64,000 nucleotides of DNA from Panaeolus papilionaceus. Taxonomy: Eukaryota > Basidiomycota > Agaricomycetes > Agaricales. Each line of letters opens with the position of its first letter. The stretch's first letter is position 1. The position numbers and the translations under genes are program-made. Below, in pieces: positions 24,451 through 35,398 of this stretch. A model generated the notes under the pieces. The model was not told where the DNA came from. It made no database searches and saw only the letters and a program-made list of their open reading frames with translations. The stretch lies in the NCBI GenBank assembly GCA_015501605.1, contig JADNRZ010000012.1:496001-560000 (forward strand), given 5' to 3'.

Positions 24451-24849
24451 ATGAAGCTCTTCGTAGCTCAATACGGGATACGAGAAAATCATCCGGGACC
24501 ACGACATTGGAGTTTACTTCTGGCGCTCAGCAACGATGCAAACTCGAAAGCGCAAGCATTCCAGCTAACAGGGAACTGGGTCGATGGCTTCGTACGCAAG
24601 GTACCCGAGACGGTGACACCTTTGCATTCACAGTCCTTCTTAGGAATGGTGCATGTCGGTGAAGTGGACGTGGGGAAATATTTGGACTTTGTGGAGGATG
24701 TGAAGGCAGTCCCAGTTGTTAATTCTGTACAGAGTTGGCATTGCCAGCATTGGGTTGTTGATGTACTGGAGGAATTGAAGAAGAAGGGGTATGCGGTGAG
24801 GGTCCCGTCGCACGGAGGGCTGTTGGCCGAGTTGAACGGTCTGTTATAA
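24451..24849 (+). CDS. DUF6914-like protein 1
   Basis: A single-exon gene for 132 residues. I chose MKLFVAQYG as the start because the paralogue at 27729 starts MKLCVGQYGG at the same point; an in-frame Met six codons upstream is less likely. Conserved elements shared with the paralogue are HPGPRHWSLLL near residues 15-25, AFQLTGNW, QSFLG.V.VGE, the pair VEDVKAVP and W.CQ.W.VD.L near residues 95-105. A His in 'RHWS' and a Cys in 'HCQHW' resemble the His/Cys layout of papain-like or NlpC-like folds. That comparison and the DUF6914 assignment are inference from memory of the family pattern; activity is unknown. Identity to the 27.7-kb copy is roughly 60% by eye. Confidence 0.7.
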   Translation: MKLFVAQYGIRENHPGPRHWSLLLALSNDANSKAQAFQLTGNWVDGFVRKVPETVTPLHSQSFLGMVHVGEVDVGKYLDFVEDVKAVPVVNSVQSWHCQHWVVDVLEELKKKGYAVRVPSHGGLLAELNGLL

Positions 24850-25472
24850 CATATAAAGTTTCCACGGATCTGGATAGGACTCTGCCATTTGTACAATATA
24901 AGTTTTAGTGTTGCGCAGAGATATTCGTGTATATAGCAAGCATGTAAATTATATAATTATGAAGACGAAGCCTGAATAAAGAGAAGAAGGCCGACGTCAC
25001 GGTTTGGGATCAGCGAGTCTGAAGAGCAGAACTCCGACACAACTCCGCCCAATATCTGATAACAAATCTTGGCAAATATCGTTTCTGAATGAACACCACG
25101 AAGGCTACGAAAGTGATACAAATTATCCAGGACTCTGCTATTCTTTCAGCATTTTACGTGTCGCTTTAATTTCGCGCCTGTCTATGAAATTGACGCCCGT
25201 ACTCCGATCACAGAACAATTAGTGTAATGAGAGTTACCAATTTCTGGTCGATGCAAAACAAACAAACGCAGCTTTTTTATTCATGAAAATTTATTAACTA
25301 TGGAAGCTTGCGACGGAAATAAACCAGTAATTCTTCATGCTTTGTGAGGTCCGTTAAAGTCGACAGTGTGTATAAGTCTGCACGTAGAGTCAGATATATC
25401 TGATCTCACTCTGAAGTATCTTGGGCCTGAATTACATCGTCTGACGGTCTTCATAACAGAGTTATCGAGCAC
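24850..25472. other. Intergenic between convergent genes
   Basis: An AT-rich 3' region shared by the plus-strand gene ending at 24849 and the minus-strand gene ending at 25473. Nothing else was recognised. Confidence 0.5.
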
Positions 25473-26049
25473 CTAGTAAGCGTCGTCGGGCCACGGTCTC
25501 GCCACCATCGAAACAGTTATCATAGGTCGTTGTGGGCCACGAGTCTGATTCTCGGCCAACGCCCCTTGGATCATCACTTCTCGGATCAAATCTTCGAGTT
25601 GGAGTTCTGAGCAATAAACAAACATCTGAGAGTCATTGAAGATCCGAATAGCCTCTCTGAACCAAACACGAGAGCTGAACTGAGAATCGAACGCCTTACG
25701 TTCCTCGGGCACAGCCATGGGTATGTCCTTCACGTATTCAACGAGGTGATTGACATCCAGCCCCTCCATGATGCTTCCAATTTTAACAAACGCGAGAGCA
25801 TTGTGTTCTTTGGGCCCGTTCCATCGCATACTTTCGAAGCGCCATATGTCTATCTCGCCTTGGCTTGCGTGTATCTTCCAACCAACAGATTCAGAGTCCT
25901 GTCATGAGCATCGTGAGCATGAAACGAGTTGAGAAGTCTGCGAAGAGCTTTCAGAGGCATACCTCTTTATCGACGACGAATATGCTCCAATGGAAATTTC
26001 CGGCTTCGTTGGCCTCATTGAGAGCGCCATAGATCTCGTTTGGAAGCAT
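25473..26049 (-). CDS. DUF6914-like protein 3 (divergent)
   Basis: A two-exon gene, clearest from 26049. It opens MLPNEIYGALNEANEAGNFH and continues WSIFVVDKE, then an intron GTATGC...GACAG, then DSESVGWKIHASQGEIDIWR. It shares the layout of the two neighbouring DUF6914-like proteins: FHWS early, AFVKIGSI, YVKDIPMAVP, and a W-containing segment followed by an amphipathic C-terminal helix. In place of the W.CQ.W box of the others it has FSSRVWFREA, so the putative functional Cys is Ser here. An upstream exon is possible (ATG at 26179, PPQKYKVIDTQAP, GTAATG donor), but I could not join it in frame, so the true start is uncertain or the 5' end is damaged. Function unknown. Confidence 0.55.
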
Positions 26050-27454
26050 CTTGCGACCCTGCATACCAGCTGAGGATGGAGCGATTCAAGTTTTGTAGTG
26101 AAAGAGGAAGGACAAATGGAAGGGAAGGAAAGCATTACGGGGCCTGAGTGTCGATGACTTTATACTTTTGTGGAGGCATTGCTTTACGACCTTTGGGGTA
26201 GGATGACTAGATGAATTTTGAACTCAGCATTGTGGTCAGGTGTAACTCGAGAGCAGACAATGCCTGGCAGCTGACGTCCATCATTGTCCCCTGTGCTCAT
26301 CGGTTAACAAGAGAATAACGACTAGATTCGAGAAGCGAGTGGGCATACAACATAGATTCCCCGGGGAGGTATGTTCAATACCATTTGAAAACTGGTGGCT
26401 CAGTGGGTCGTCCATGAGGCTGACCCACACCGGTGGTTTTTTGGTCGCATGTCATATCAGCTTTCTGTTCGAACGTCATATCTTGAAATCAACCATTCGA
26501 ATGCGTTTCAATATACAAATCCTTGCTGTTTTGGCCAATCTGCGAGTCATTAGGAGCTAGATTTACTGCCAAGATACCTTTACAGGCTAGCAGATGTCAG
26601 TCCCAACTAATCAACTCCCTCTCAGGCTTTCATTGTGCCACAGGCGCTGGGATTTTTGTCTCCACAGTTCTCGGAACGATCTATCATCGAATTTGGGGTA
26701 AAATGAATCATGCTATGGTACACGGTGCGAGAGTTACTCACCGAAACAAGATTCTCGCACTCGAAAGGTGCGTGATGAAGGGAGCATATTATCCCTGTGG
26801 GTATAGTCATCTCATAATTTGCTCGGTGTTGTTTGTAATATGATTGCGAGAAATATTCCTCATCTTTAACTCGGACCGAGTGCAAGAACCTTTAATGTCT
26901 TCGAGCCGTGCTTCATTCTTAAATATGAAGATTACGAGGACTCTGGATACCGTACTAAGGACGAAATGAACAATGTTCATGGTGATGAATTGAATGAATC
27001 AGGTCTTGCTTTAGAATGAGTGATGTAACGCGGATGGATGTGAATATACGTAAGTTACTAATTAGTGGGTCCGGGTTGGCAAGCTGACGAAGGCAGGTTA
27101 TAAGTAGCTCAACGACTACCTCTTTATTAAGACCTCTTGAAGTACGTGGTGGCCGCATCGTCAGAGTCATATGGACGCCGAAACGTAATTCATTCGGATG
27201 GGTGGCCGTCGATTCCGAGTCTCTTCCAACTTCACCACGATTGTTGACCCCCTCGGACGTTTGCCCGTGTGGCATTCTTTGGAAGACCCTCAGTCGTTAT
27301 CAAAAAGGAAGGCTGAAGGGACTTTTTCAAGCGGAACTCACATTCTCCACTCCAGGTTGTATTCGAAGCGGCATTCTCACGCTGTGCTATGTCGCATTCA
27401 AATTAAAATTAGAACACACCATTGATGCGTCTGGATGTTGAGTACACAAACGCA

Positions 27455-27470
27455 GTCGACTGCAGTCGAC
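27455..27470. repeat. 16-nt perfect palindrome
   Basis: GTCGACTGCAGTCGAC is its own reverse complement and is also part of a tandem GCAGTCGAC doublet. It lies about 260 bases upstream of the DUF6914-like gene 2 start. It could be a dimeric factor site or chance. Confidence 0.6.
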
Positions 27471-27575
27471 CTAATTTCATCATCGGCAAGGACGGAGGTG
27501 ATAGGATTCGGCTTCGAGGTCCTCAGGGCACACTACCGCTTTGGGCACTATCGATTCCATCGATAAAGGTTCACG

Positions 27576-27582
27576 TATAAAA
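27576..27582 (+). promoter_or_regulatory. TATA box before DUF6914-like gene 2
   Basis: TATAAAA on the plus strand, about 150 bases upstream of the ATG at 27729. Spacing allows a 5' UTR of roughly 120 bases. Confidence 0.45.
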
Positions 27583-27728
27583 GGTCGAACAATGTACTCA
27601 TTGCGTTACTCAACTCGCTCAACCCCACTTCAATGGTATCATAACCGGCGCCACTTGCATGCGTTAAGCTCCTTCTAGCCAACCTACCATTCTCATTGAA
27701 ATAACGTGACTATCCCTACTCGCTCGAC

Positions 27729-28166
27729 ATGAAGCTCTGTGTTGGGCAGTATGGGGGAAGAGAATACCATCCGGGTCCCCGTCATTGGAGCTTCCTGCTC
27801 ATGCTCAGCGAGCAGCCCACGTCCTCTGCTCAATCTTTCCAACTATGCGGGAACTGGAAAGAGGGGTTCTTTTACAAGGATCCATGTACCGTAACGCCTT
27901 GCAGGTCGCAGTCCTTTCTGGGGAGGGTAGACGTCGGTGAAATTGATGCGGGAAACTATTTGACCTTTGCTGAGGATGTGAAAGAGGTGCCGATCATCAA
28001 TGGGAATCAAGGATGGAATTGCCAGGATTGGATTGTGGATGCCTTGGTCGTATTGGAGAAGAAGGGGTACAATGTCTCCACACCAACGAAGCAGGAGTTG
28101 CTCTCGAAGTTAGAAGCTTTCCTGCCGCCGCAGAGAGATCCCAGAAGAAAGGGTCCACAGAAGTAG
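27729..28166 (+). CDS. DUF6914-like protein 2
   Basis: A single-exon gene for 145 residues, paralogue of the gene at 24451. It begins MKLCVGQYGGREYHPGPRHW and keeps SFLLMLS, SFQLCGNW, QSFLGRVDVGEIDAG, AEDVKEVP and NCQDWIVDALVVLEKKGY. The N-C-Q-D-W box is the more canonical version of the motif. Compared with paralogue 1 it has a Pro/Arg/Lys-rich extension of about 13 residues at the end (LPPQRDPRRKGPQK). It ends 77 bases from the stop of the minus-strand phosphotransferase gene, so the two genes are tightly convergent. Function unknown; a hydrolase-like fold is conjecture. Confidence 0.72.
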   Translation: MKLCVGQYGGREYHPGPRHWSFLLMLSEQPTSSAQSFQLCGNWKEGFFYKDPCTVTPCRSQSFLGRVDVGEIDAGNYLTFAEDVKEVPIINGNQGWNCQDWIVDALVVLEKKGYNVSTPTKQELLSKLEAFLPPQRDPRRKGPQK

Positions 28167-28243
28167 AAATTGGACAACATTGTTGCTCGGACTTTGTATT
28201 TATAGGGTCGTATGAGAGGGCGATATTTAACAGAGACTGTAGA

Positions 28244-29095
28244 TCATGTCCAAAAGGGGGCGTTATGAATCGCCATGTACGCGTCAGAAACTTCAAGTTG
28301 TGTCCGATCTTCATGGGTGAAGATGGGAGCATAATCCTCCCAGTCGCTGATGAGGGGACTCCCGTTGACACAAGTTACGAACTCCCAATACTCTGGCATC
28401 CAAGCAGACATGCCCCAATCGATGATGCCAACGACATCGGCATTTTCGTTGATCAGTATGTTACGAGAATGGAGGTCTGAGTGTGTCAAGACGATTCGGT
28501 GATCATTCTGCGTCTTTTGCCGAATAATTTCAAGATTCTGTGACGACGCAGCTGTAGGGCCATCCAGGAACCAGCTGAGGCGGGATAGCATGAAATCGTT
28601 GAATTCCTTCTCGCTGGAGAAGGGACCTTGAGGGTCAACATGGACGTTTTCGTCCCACAGCTGAGATCCATCTATCGGACCAATTCGAGAAGCCTCCACA
28701 AGCGGACGTTCAAAGGCTCGAAGTTGGTCCACGTATCCACGTATTTGAGTTGCGATCCGCAATTTATCTTTTGCTGATAGAGTTTCCCAACGGTTTTGCA
28801 GTGTTTCACCTTCGATCCATTGCATGAGCATGTAGGTTCCATGGTCATCACTCCACGCATCCAATAGCATGGGTGTGGGGATGCTGGTATTTTCTTGAAC
28901 AAACTTCATGGTATTGGCCTCTGTAAATCTGGTTTGTTCAGGAATAATCTTCAAGCGCAGACGTTTGGTCAGCCGCTGAGGGTCCTTCTCCCAAGGTTTT
29001 CCACGATGGGGGTACCATAGGCTGCCATTCCATTGCAGCAAAGGAAGAATAATCCTTCTACGAAACCAGACAAAAAGGCTCTTGAAAACTCCCAT
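28244..29095 (-). CDS. APH-type phosphotransferase (kinase-like)
   Basis: A 283-residue protein of the aminoglycoside phosphotransferase / choline kinase-like fold, common and diverse in fungi; the natural substrate is unknown. Start taken at MGVFKSLFVWFRRR (29095), because 45 bases of good intron (29193-29149, GTAAGC...TTACAG) interrupt the longer frame that begins at 29263. Motifs: TEANTMKFVQENTSIPTPML, then YMLMQWIEGETLQNRW as the hinge, HRIVLTHSDLHSRNILI with the catalytic HxDxxxxN, and VVGIIDWGMSAWMPEYWE with the metal-binding Asp. All key residues are present, so activity is plausible. Its start faces RAD17, divergently, across 383 bases. Confidence 0.85.
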   Translation of the reverse strand: MGVFKSLFVWFRRRIILPLLQWNGSLWYPHRGKPWEKDPQRLTKRLRLKIIPEQTRFTEANTMKFVQENTSIPTPMLLDAWSDDHGTYMLMQWIEGETLQNRWETLSAKDKLRIATQIRGYVDQLRAFERPLVEASRIGPIDGSQLWDENVHVDPQGPFSSEKEFNDFMLSRLSWFLDGPTAASSQNLEIIRQKTQNDHRIVLTHSDLHSRNILINENADVVGIIDWGMSAWMPEYWEFVTCVNGSPLISDWEDYAPIFTHEDRTQLEVSDAYMAIHNAPFWT

Positions 29096-29478
29096 AATTG
29101 AGGTTCTGTCGAACTGAAGAGGGTAGAAAATATCTAAAAAATTCCCATCTGTAATTAGATGAAAAACGGCGCTAATTTTGGATAACAGCTTACATCGATC
29201 ATATGGGGAACATACTTTTGAGACCATATGAGTCCGTTTCCTTGAAGTTACCTTCCCAAGCAAGAGGAATAAATTCCCAACTTCAGATCTCAGCGACGTG
29301 GTGAGTGTTAGCCAGCATCAGGGAATATCAACCACTGCTACAAGTGCTTGTTTGTATTCATGGTTGTTGCCAAATAACGCGTCTCGAAGCCACCGCTCTT
29401 AGCGCGCTGTGCATGGTTCATCAATACCACATTGTCCTACTAATCAGAAACATTTCTACCATACCACGGACATACCAT
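29096..29478. promoter_or_regulatory. Divergent promoter region, APH gene and RAD17
   Basis: A 383-bp region between the two divergent starts. It includes the probable 5' UTR intron of the phosphotransferase gene (29193-29149 on the minus strand). No TATA box is obvious. Confidence 0.4.
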
Positions 29479-32211
29479 ATGGCACATAGAAATGGAGTAT
29501 CACAAGCCGCTGGTTCTCAGAGGAAAGCATCTGGGTCGGGATTAAAGCCAAGAACTGTTAAGCTGGATGGTGCTACAGTATCATCTTCCGCCCCAGCAAA
29601 ATCGAGGAGATTTGATCCTTTAACGGCCGTGAGCGACATCTCGTCAAATTTTGATAAATTTGATCAATAACTAAGAGCAGTGAAATCCACTAGTTTTCAA
29701 CGCAGTCTGCCCCGTCCTCCGAGCCAACTCGACCAAAGTCAAGCCTTGCAAAATCCTCTAAAGGCAAGGAGAAAGCTCCAGCGAAGCCCGTCATTGATTT
29801 AACAGGATCAGACGATGCAGGTTTGTTCATGGAAATTCTCAATCCAGGGCAAACCCTGACGCATATCTGTTCTCAGAAGACTTTTTGTGGGTGGACCGAT
29901 ACGAACCAGACACGGAGGTTAGCTTGAACCATCCCCTCTTGCGCTTTACTATACTTACATCTCTCTAGGCAGATCTTGCTGTTCATGTCAGAAAGGTCGC
30001 TGATGTACGGGCTTGGTTACAAGAGGCATTTGAGGGTGGCCCTTCGGGACAACTTCGAAAATATCGTGTTCGTCGCATCTTTTTCGATGGATCGATTACT
30101 TGGACTAAATTTCGCTCTTAAGCGTATTCTGGCGCTGACCGGACCATCGGGTACAGGAAAAACAAGCACAGTGCGCATACTCGCAAAGGAACTGGGCTTC
30201 GAAATTTTAGAATGGCGAAACTCGATTTCAGAAAGCATGCCGACATTGAACTTTGAAGGTAAGGTATGTTTGGTCATCGACTGCAGACTGACTTTATCCT
30301 GCTTTGTAGATTCCAGTTATAATGCCACAACTTCGTCATATCCAAGCTATGACTCCTCAGTTGAAAGTTTATTTAGCAAATTTGAGGCCTTCTTGACGAG
30401 AGCCTCCTCTTGTGGCAACGTCTTTTCCTCAACCTCTTCATCAAAGGTCAAATCTGGGAACAGTCCCAGTCGGAAAGTCATCTTGTTGGAAGACTTGCCG
30501 AATATCCTTCACCAGAAAACTCAAGCATCTTTTCATGAAGCACTGTTATCACTCGTAAACAAAGCCCCATCTAATCCGCCAGTGCCTGTCGTTATCATCA
30601 TTAGTGATAGCGGGGTGCGGGGTGAAGCTAGCGATGATCGAATTTCTGAAGGGCGTGGCTGGAACCGAGACAAGCAAGTTATTGATGTTCGAACAGTACT
30701 ACCTCGTGAGCTCCTGAGTGGCCCGTACGTCAGGGAGATCGAGTAAGCTCTTGTCTTATGGGAAGGATAAATTATGGGCTAACCAAGTCGTAGATTCAAC
30801 CCAATTGCCCCAACGCTAATGCGAAAAGCATTGCAGACTATGCTCAATAATCATTTTTCGTCCACATTTTCTACCAACATAACTGCGCCTTCAAAGGGAA
30901 TCCTAGACATAATTATAGAATCCTCGAACGGTGACATCAGAAGCGCAATTAATGCACTTCAGTTTGCATGCATAGCCAACAAATCAGGGAAGAAGATGAA
31001 GAAAGAAAAAACCAGTGCCCTCGTGATGGAAGCGGTAACAAGAAGGGAGCAAAGCCTCGCTCTATTCCACCTGCTTGGAAAGGTCCTTTACAACAAACGT
31101 GTGTATTGTTTTGGACGAAAACTCTCCTGTTAGTGTTCTGAAAGCTTTCTTACTATCTCAGGAAAGAACGACCCTCCAAATGCCAGTGCAACTGCGAAGG
31201 ATCTCAAGAAAGAACAGGATCTCGATGCATCTCTCCCAGATCCTGCAAAGCTCCCAGCACATTTATCTCATCATGACCGACGAACCAGCCGAGTAGATGT
31301 CAATGTAAGTGCTGTTGCAGTTGACCGTCTTCCCTTGATAAACATGAATACGTACTCCTAATTTATTTTAGTTGCTTTATGCCGATTCTCCAATTGACTC
31401 TTCTCTATTCTCGCTGTACATACATCAAAATTATACCCAATACTGTAATGATACAGACGAAACCGACGGAGTGGCGGATTGGTTGAGCTGGGTGGATTCA
31501 AGCGGAGGAGAAGCCGTAGGTCCTTTCTACTGCAATGCAATACCGGCGTTTTCAGGGACTAATAAATCGATTTAGTGGTATCAGGCCAACCCACATCAAT
31601 TCCATCTAATAACACTAGGCACTTTACACTCGCTTCCATCACCCGTCCCAAGGCGTTCTCAAAAATCATACAAGCCCGAATTTTTTGCCTGTCTCCAGAA
31701 GGAGAAGGGCGCATGGGAGGGCGTACGTTCTACAAGGGAATGGCTTTTGGAGGGCGCCACTTCAACGGTAAGCAAATTATCTACCCATGATCCCCGTACC
31801 GAAAAGTCTAACATTGATTGTCGCACGCATGTTTTTGGCTTTGTCTATTTCTTTGCCTACACTATTTTATATGTTACTCAGGAAGACTCTGGCTGGAGAG
31901 TTGGCGGGTGGAGCACAAACGAGGTCATCTTAGAGCTGGGCGGGGTGTTAAAAGCCAGGGATCTCATGCAAGACAAAACATCAGCAATGTCACGACGAAT
32001 GAAACCGCCACCCTCACATAGATCCTTCTCACGAATGGAGTTTGTGCGTGGAGGGGCGGAAAGTCGGGCTGGCCAGCTAAATGAAAGAGACGTGGATGAA
32101 GGGTTTGCCGAATCGGGAGATGGGTGGACAGGGTTGGAAAACGGAGACGTGTCGCAAAGGGAGACGACGGACGGTGGTTGGCTGGAATCAGACGATATTG
32201 AAGATTTTTGA
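29479..32211 (+). CDS. rad17: Checkpoint clamp loader RAD17
   Basis: Rad17 replaces the large RFC subunit in the loader that places the 9-1-1 clamp at damaged DNA in the nucleus (fission yeast rad17, budding yeast RAD24). Exon 1 starts MAHRNGVSQAAGSQRKASGS. Exon 2 has a Lys-rich linker and VIDLTGSDDA. DFLWVDRYEPDTEADLAVHV is the family's N-terminal signature. The Walker A is LALTGPSGTGKTSTVRILAK, followed by EILEWRNSIS. The Walker B position reads KVILLEDLPN. PVVIIISDSG, then PTLMRKAL, then the arginine sensor region SSNGDIRSAINALQF lie in order. After a long linker come ALFHLLGKVLYNKR and YADSPIDSSLFSLYIHQNYT, both typical of Rad17. The C-terminus is acidic (WLESDDIEDF). Many introns; the frame is coherent. 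Confidence 0.92.
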
Positions 32212-32755
32212 GCGCCATGGTCTTCAAGTATTCTGTCACTTTTCCCTTTTTTTTCTCCTCGCGACCTTAGGACATGTCGAATACATTGCCCCTTACTATC
32301 TTCCCTTTCTTCTCTCCACGTCTGTCATGAGGCACCCCTGTGTTTATGCTTGCCATGAGCTCGACGAGCTTCGCGGCTTCTGTTTATTAAATCCCTGGAT
32401 TTGTTCGGCTGAGCTTATCTTACATGTGTAGACTTGTTTACTGTCGGGCTTTTTTGCATCTTTTACCTCGTCGCATTTCTGTTAAATTCAAAAGGAATTC
32501 GCGATATGACTATGCATTAACGATCGGAGCACCGAGTAAACAATTAAATTCGAGTATGGATGTATGTTTAATGAAGCAGAGAGCTACGTTATCCGAAGAA
32601 AGAAGTATTAAAGAGAAGTACCTAATTTAACGGCTGATCAGCGCCCAGCGACGAGATTGACAAGGTCATGGCTGCCATGTATGTATAACGAGGGAACTTG
32701 TCAATTCCCATAGATCCTTTGAATGCCGGTAACGTCTTCATTATGAGTAGCTATT
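32212..32755. other. Intergenic between convergent RAD17 and F-box gene
   Basis: 3' flanks of two converging genes. Nothing else was recognised. Confidence 0.5.
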
Positions 32756-34022
32756 TTAATCCGACCAAAGGATTTTTCTCGCGTGGCAACGGGGAAGATG
32801 TTGACGGGCATCAGCCCAGGCAGTACCCAGGATGTGGACCCGTTTCAACGATGGAAAACGAATAATATTGCTGAGGGATATGTCAATCGCCGCTACGCCT
32901 TGCACAAGAGCGACGTTGAAGGTGACGGACGCGAGGTCAGTTGAAATGATGGAATCGAGGAGGTGTTGTGCATGGCTCGGCGAGAGAGCTGGGACAGTTT
33001 CGATCGTCAAGTTGCGTAGCATGGTAAGGCTGGCCAAGTTCAATTTCTCAAGCAATATGTCTATGAGCAGTAAAAAAAAAACAAGGGCGTCAGCACGGAT
33101 ATAGACATGGATATAAAGTCGAAGAGCGAAATGACGAAATACGCGACGTGGTGTCATAAAGGGTATTGCACAAAAATAGAAACAGGTACGGACCTGTAGT
33201 AACACCGGATAAAACACTGTTGTTATCAATTCTGATGGACAGCTGTTGAAGCGAAAGATGTGGGGAAGTCATATAACTGGACAGGACGGTGATTCCGCCC
33301 AACGTGAGCGAAAAGAGTGAGAGGGCCTTTATGTGGGCAACTGCGTTCTTCTGGACAAAAAAACCAAGGCAATATTCAATGGAGGATGAGATAAGCGCCA
33401 ATCGTTGCAGGGTTGGCGACGATGGTGATATATCCCGATGTTGCGGGGAACTCCAATGAGTGGGTCCCGAGTTGTGTTGTCGGATTTGTGAGGATAAGCC
33501 GACCTGTAATTCAGCTTGGAAGGAAGCAGAGCAAGATAAGCCTTCCAACTCTCGTAAATTGAGGACTGTATCCATGAGATCGGTGACCGAGGGCAAAACA
33601 ATTTGACCCATGTCTAGTTGCCGCAATGTCGGGTAAAAGGCCGGAATGGCACCCAGGACCTCTTCCTGGACAGGAGCCAACCTGGAGGAGGACGAGAGCT
33701 TGAGTGTCGTGATGACAAGACCTATGACTCGGGAAAGACGGCGAGAAAAATCTGTAAACCACTTCTGGGAGCCAGCCACAAGCAGCACAGTAACTGTGCG
33801 TACTGCGGCCACAAGAGTGCAACCAGGAGTCGTTAAAAGATCAAGAAATGCACGGGCGTTCTGGTGTGATATGATGAGCTTGGAGAAAGCGTGGACCCTG
33901 CTAAGTATCATCCATTCCCTGTTAACCAAGGAGCAGTCAGACAGGATGGATTTGTGGCCGCGTAATTCCTCGAAAATTTTGCCAAGAATGTCATGGGGGA
34001 ATTCCTGCATAGGAAGAGCCAT
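32756..34022 (-). CDS. F-box-like protein with leucine-rich C-terminus
   Basis: Two exons (34022-33195 and 33060-32756, joined V-T-T|D-I-L with a 134-nt intron), 1133 coding bases by eye. The N-terminus MALPMQEFPHDILGKIFEEL followed by CSLVNREWMILSR is a basidiomycete F-box-like motif (P.DIL..IF..L, C.LV...W). The rest is a series of Leu-rich segments (LKLSSSSRLAPV, LRQLDMGQIVLPS, LRELEGLSCS, SLQQLSIRI, LRNLTIETVPAL, SLKRVHILG) as in F-box/LRR-type proteins of this group. It may bind a Skp1-type adaptor for ubiquitin ligation; substrate unknown. Summing the exons gives one base short of a multiple of three plus stop, so the intron border may be off by a base or two. Confidence 0.7.
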
Positions 34023-34311
34023 TGGAAAAAAAGGAGGTGAAAAACAGAGTCCCTCTGGACAATTCAAGTTTCATTTATAACGAATATCCCTGCGCTCATC
34101 AACCTAGAGAAATTTGACGCTGGGCGTATTGGCGAATGTTTTCTGAAGAGTTGCAAACCACCGGACGACAGTGAAAGACACTCGTCATGTGAGGTTATGT
34201 GGTAGATAAAGAAAGAGAAGGAAAAGGTATCGTCTCTAATTCATAAGATCGACAGATGAGACAGGGTGTAAATTATATGACCAAAAAAATCTTACAGGAA
34301 AGATCTTGATA

Positions 34312-35398
34312 TTAGGCCGGATTACCCTGTTCGCGTCGACTCTCGCCAACGGCTGGGTAGGGCGGAGCTGTAGGGAGCTCTGCCAAATTGGCAGACGGGC
34401 GATTAGCGTTAATTGCAGCAGGTGTTTCTCCGGCAGTTCGAAAGCTGGTTGATTTATTTGAAACCCCGAGTATTGGTTTCTGCAATTTCTGGCTGTTGGT
34501 ACCTGTGTGCGATGACCAGAACGAATCATAAGTTAAAGCGGGGGCCCCATGAGGATAAAGTTGTGAAAGAAGTTTTGATGATGTGGGTTTGGCTGGTAGA
34601 GTAGATGTGGATGGTACATAGGTCGCCGCAAGGGGCGCATATGGATTGAGAGACGCTTGATTGGATGGTTGGTTAGGTGCCGCCAGGGCTCCTGTAGTGT
34701 CGGTAGTCGGAGGGGCGATAGTGGGAGGTGCTGAGCTAATGGAAGGCGTACGTTGGATCTCAAAGGGAGGTTGTGATACGAACGACTGCCTGGATTCGGC
34801 TATTGGTATAGATTTATCGGCATCCTTGAATTTGGATGATTCAGGGGCTGCTGATGAACCTGGCTGTTCCGTAGCGCTCGGTACAGACATATTAAAGACA
34901 CGAGACGTCGAAGGCTCGGAAGCGGTCGTTTGAGAGCCTATATTCCTTGCAGATGGATCCATATCAGGCGTCAAGGTTGGACGAAATTTAAACGAGCGAA
35001 ATGTCGGAATCGGGCCCGTAACAGTAGGTGGGTTCAGTGGGACAAACATTGGCGGCACAGATACATTCATCATCTCAGATGTTTTAGTCAGGCGCATCTG
35101 GGAATTGTGAAAGTACAAATTCTCCACTTCGTTCAGATTTTGCCGTTGCTACAGAAGAACCAGCATGATCAGAGTTGTCACTTGTCTTTGCTTGTTAACC
35201 TTACCCATCCGTGATCAACTTTTAGCCTAGCATATTGCAGACGTAGCTGCAATTGACGTGACATCTATATTCGCATTAAATTGTGAATTATATTGCTTGA
35301 TAAAAGAGGTGGCAACTTACATGGTTCGCTTTCATTCGATCTACTCCAGCTGCGCTATGTTTCCGTTTTCTTTCTTCTGCCGATTGAGATGTAGACAT
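34312..35398 (-). CDS. Coiled-coil, Pro/Ser/Thr-rich protein
   Basis: Three exons (35398-35321, 35264-35205, 35148-34312) that join in frame. Exons 1-3 encode MSTSQSAEERKRKHSAAGVD then MSRQLQLRLQYARLKVDHGW and QRQNLNEVENLYFHNS, a basic then heptad-like helical segment that looks like a dimerising coiled coil. About 250 residues of Pro/Ser/Thr-rich low complexity follow, with a few ordered bits (NPYAPL, YDSFWSSHTG). It has no recognised domain. The basic stretch before the helix and the disordered tail would fit a nuclear regulatory protein, but that is inference. Its start faces BNA1 across 326 bases. Confidence 0.7.

Larger units (their letters stand above)
26050..27728. other. Intergenic, no gene recognised
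   Basis: About 1.7 kb with short competing frames only. It holds a 16-nt palindrome (27455-27470) and the TATA box of the next gene (27576-27582), both listed separately. Confidence 0.5.

Noticed and set aside
29095..29263. N-terminal extension of the phosphotransferase gene from the Met at 29263
   Set aside because: It would run through a 45-nt segment with GTAAGC and TTACAG borders and does not match the family; the start at 29095 is better.
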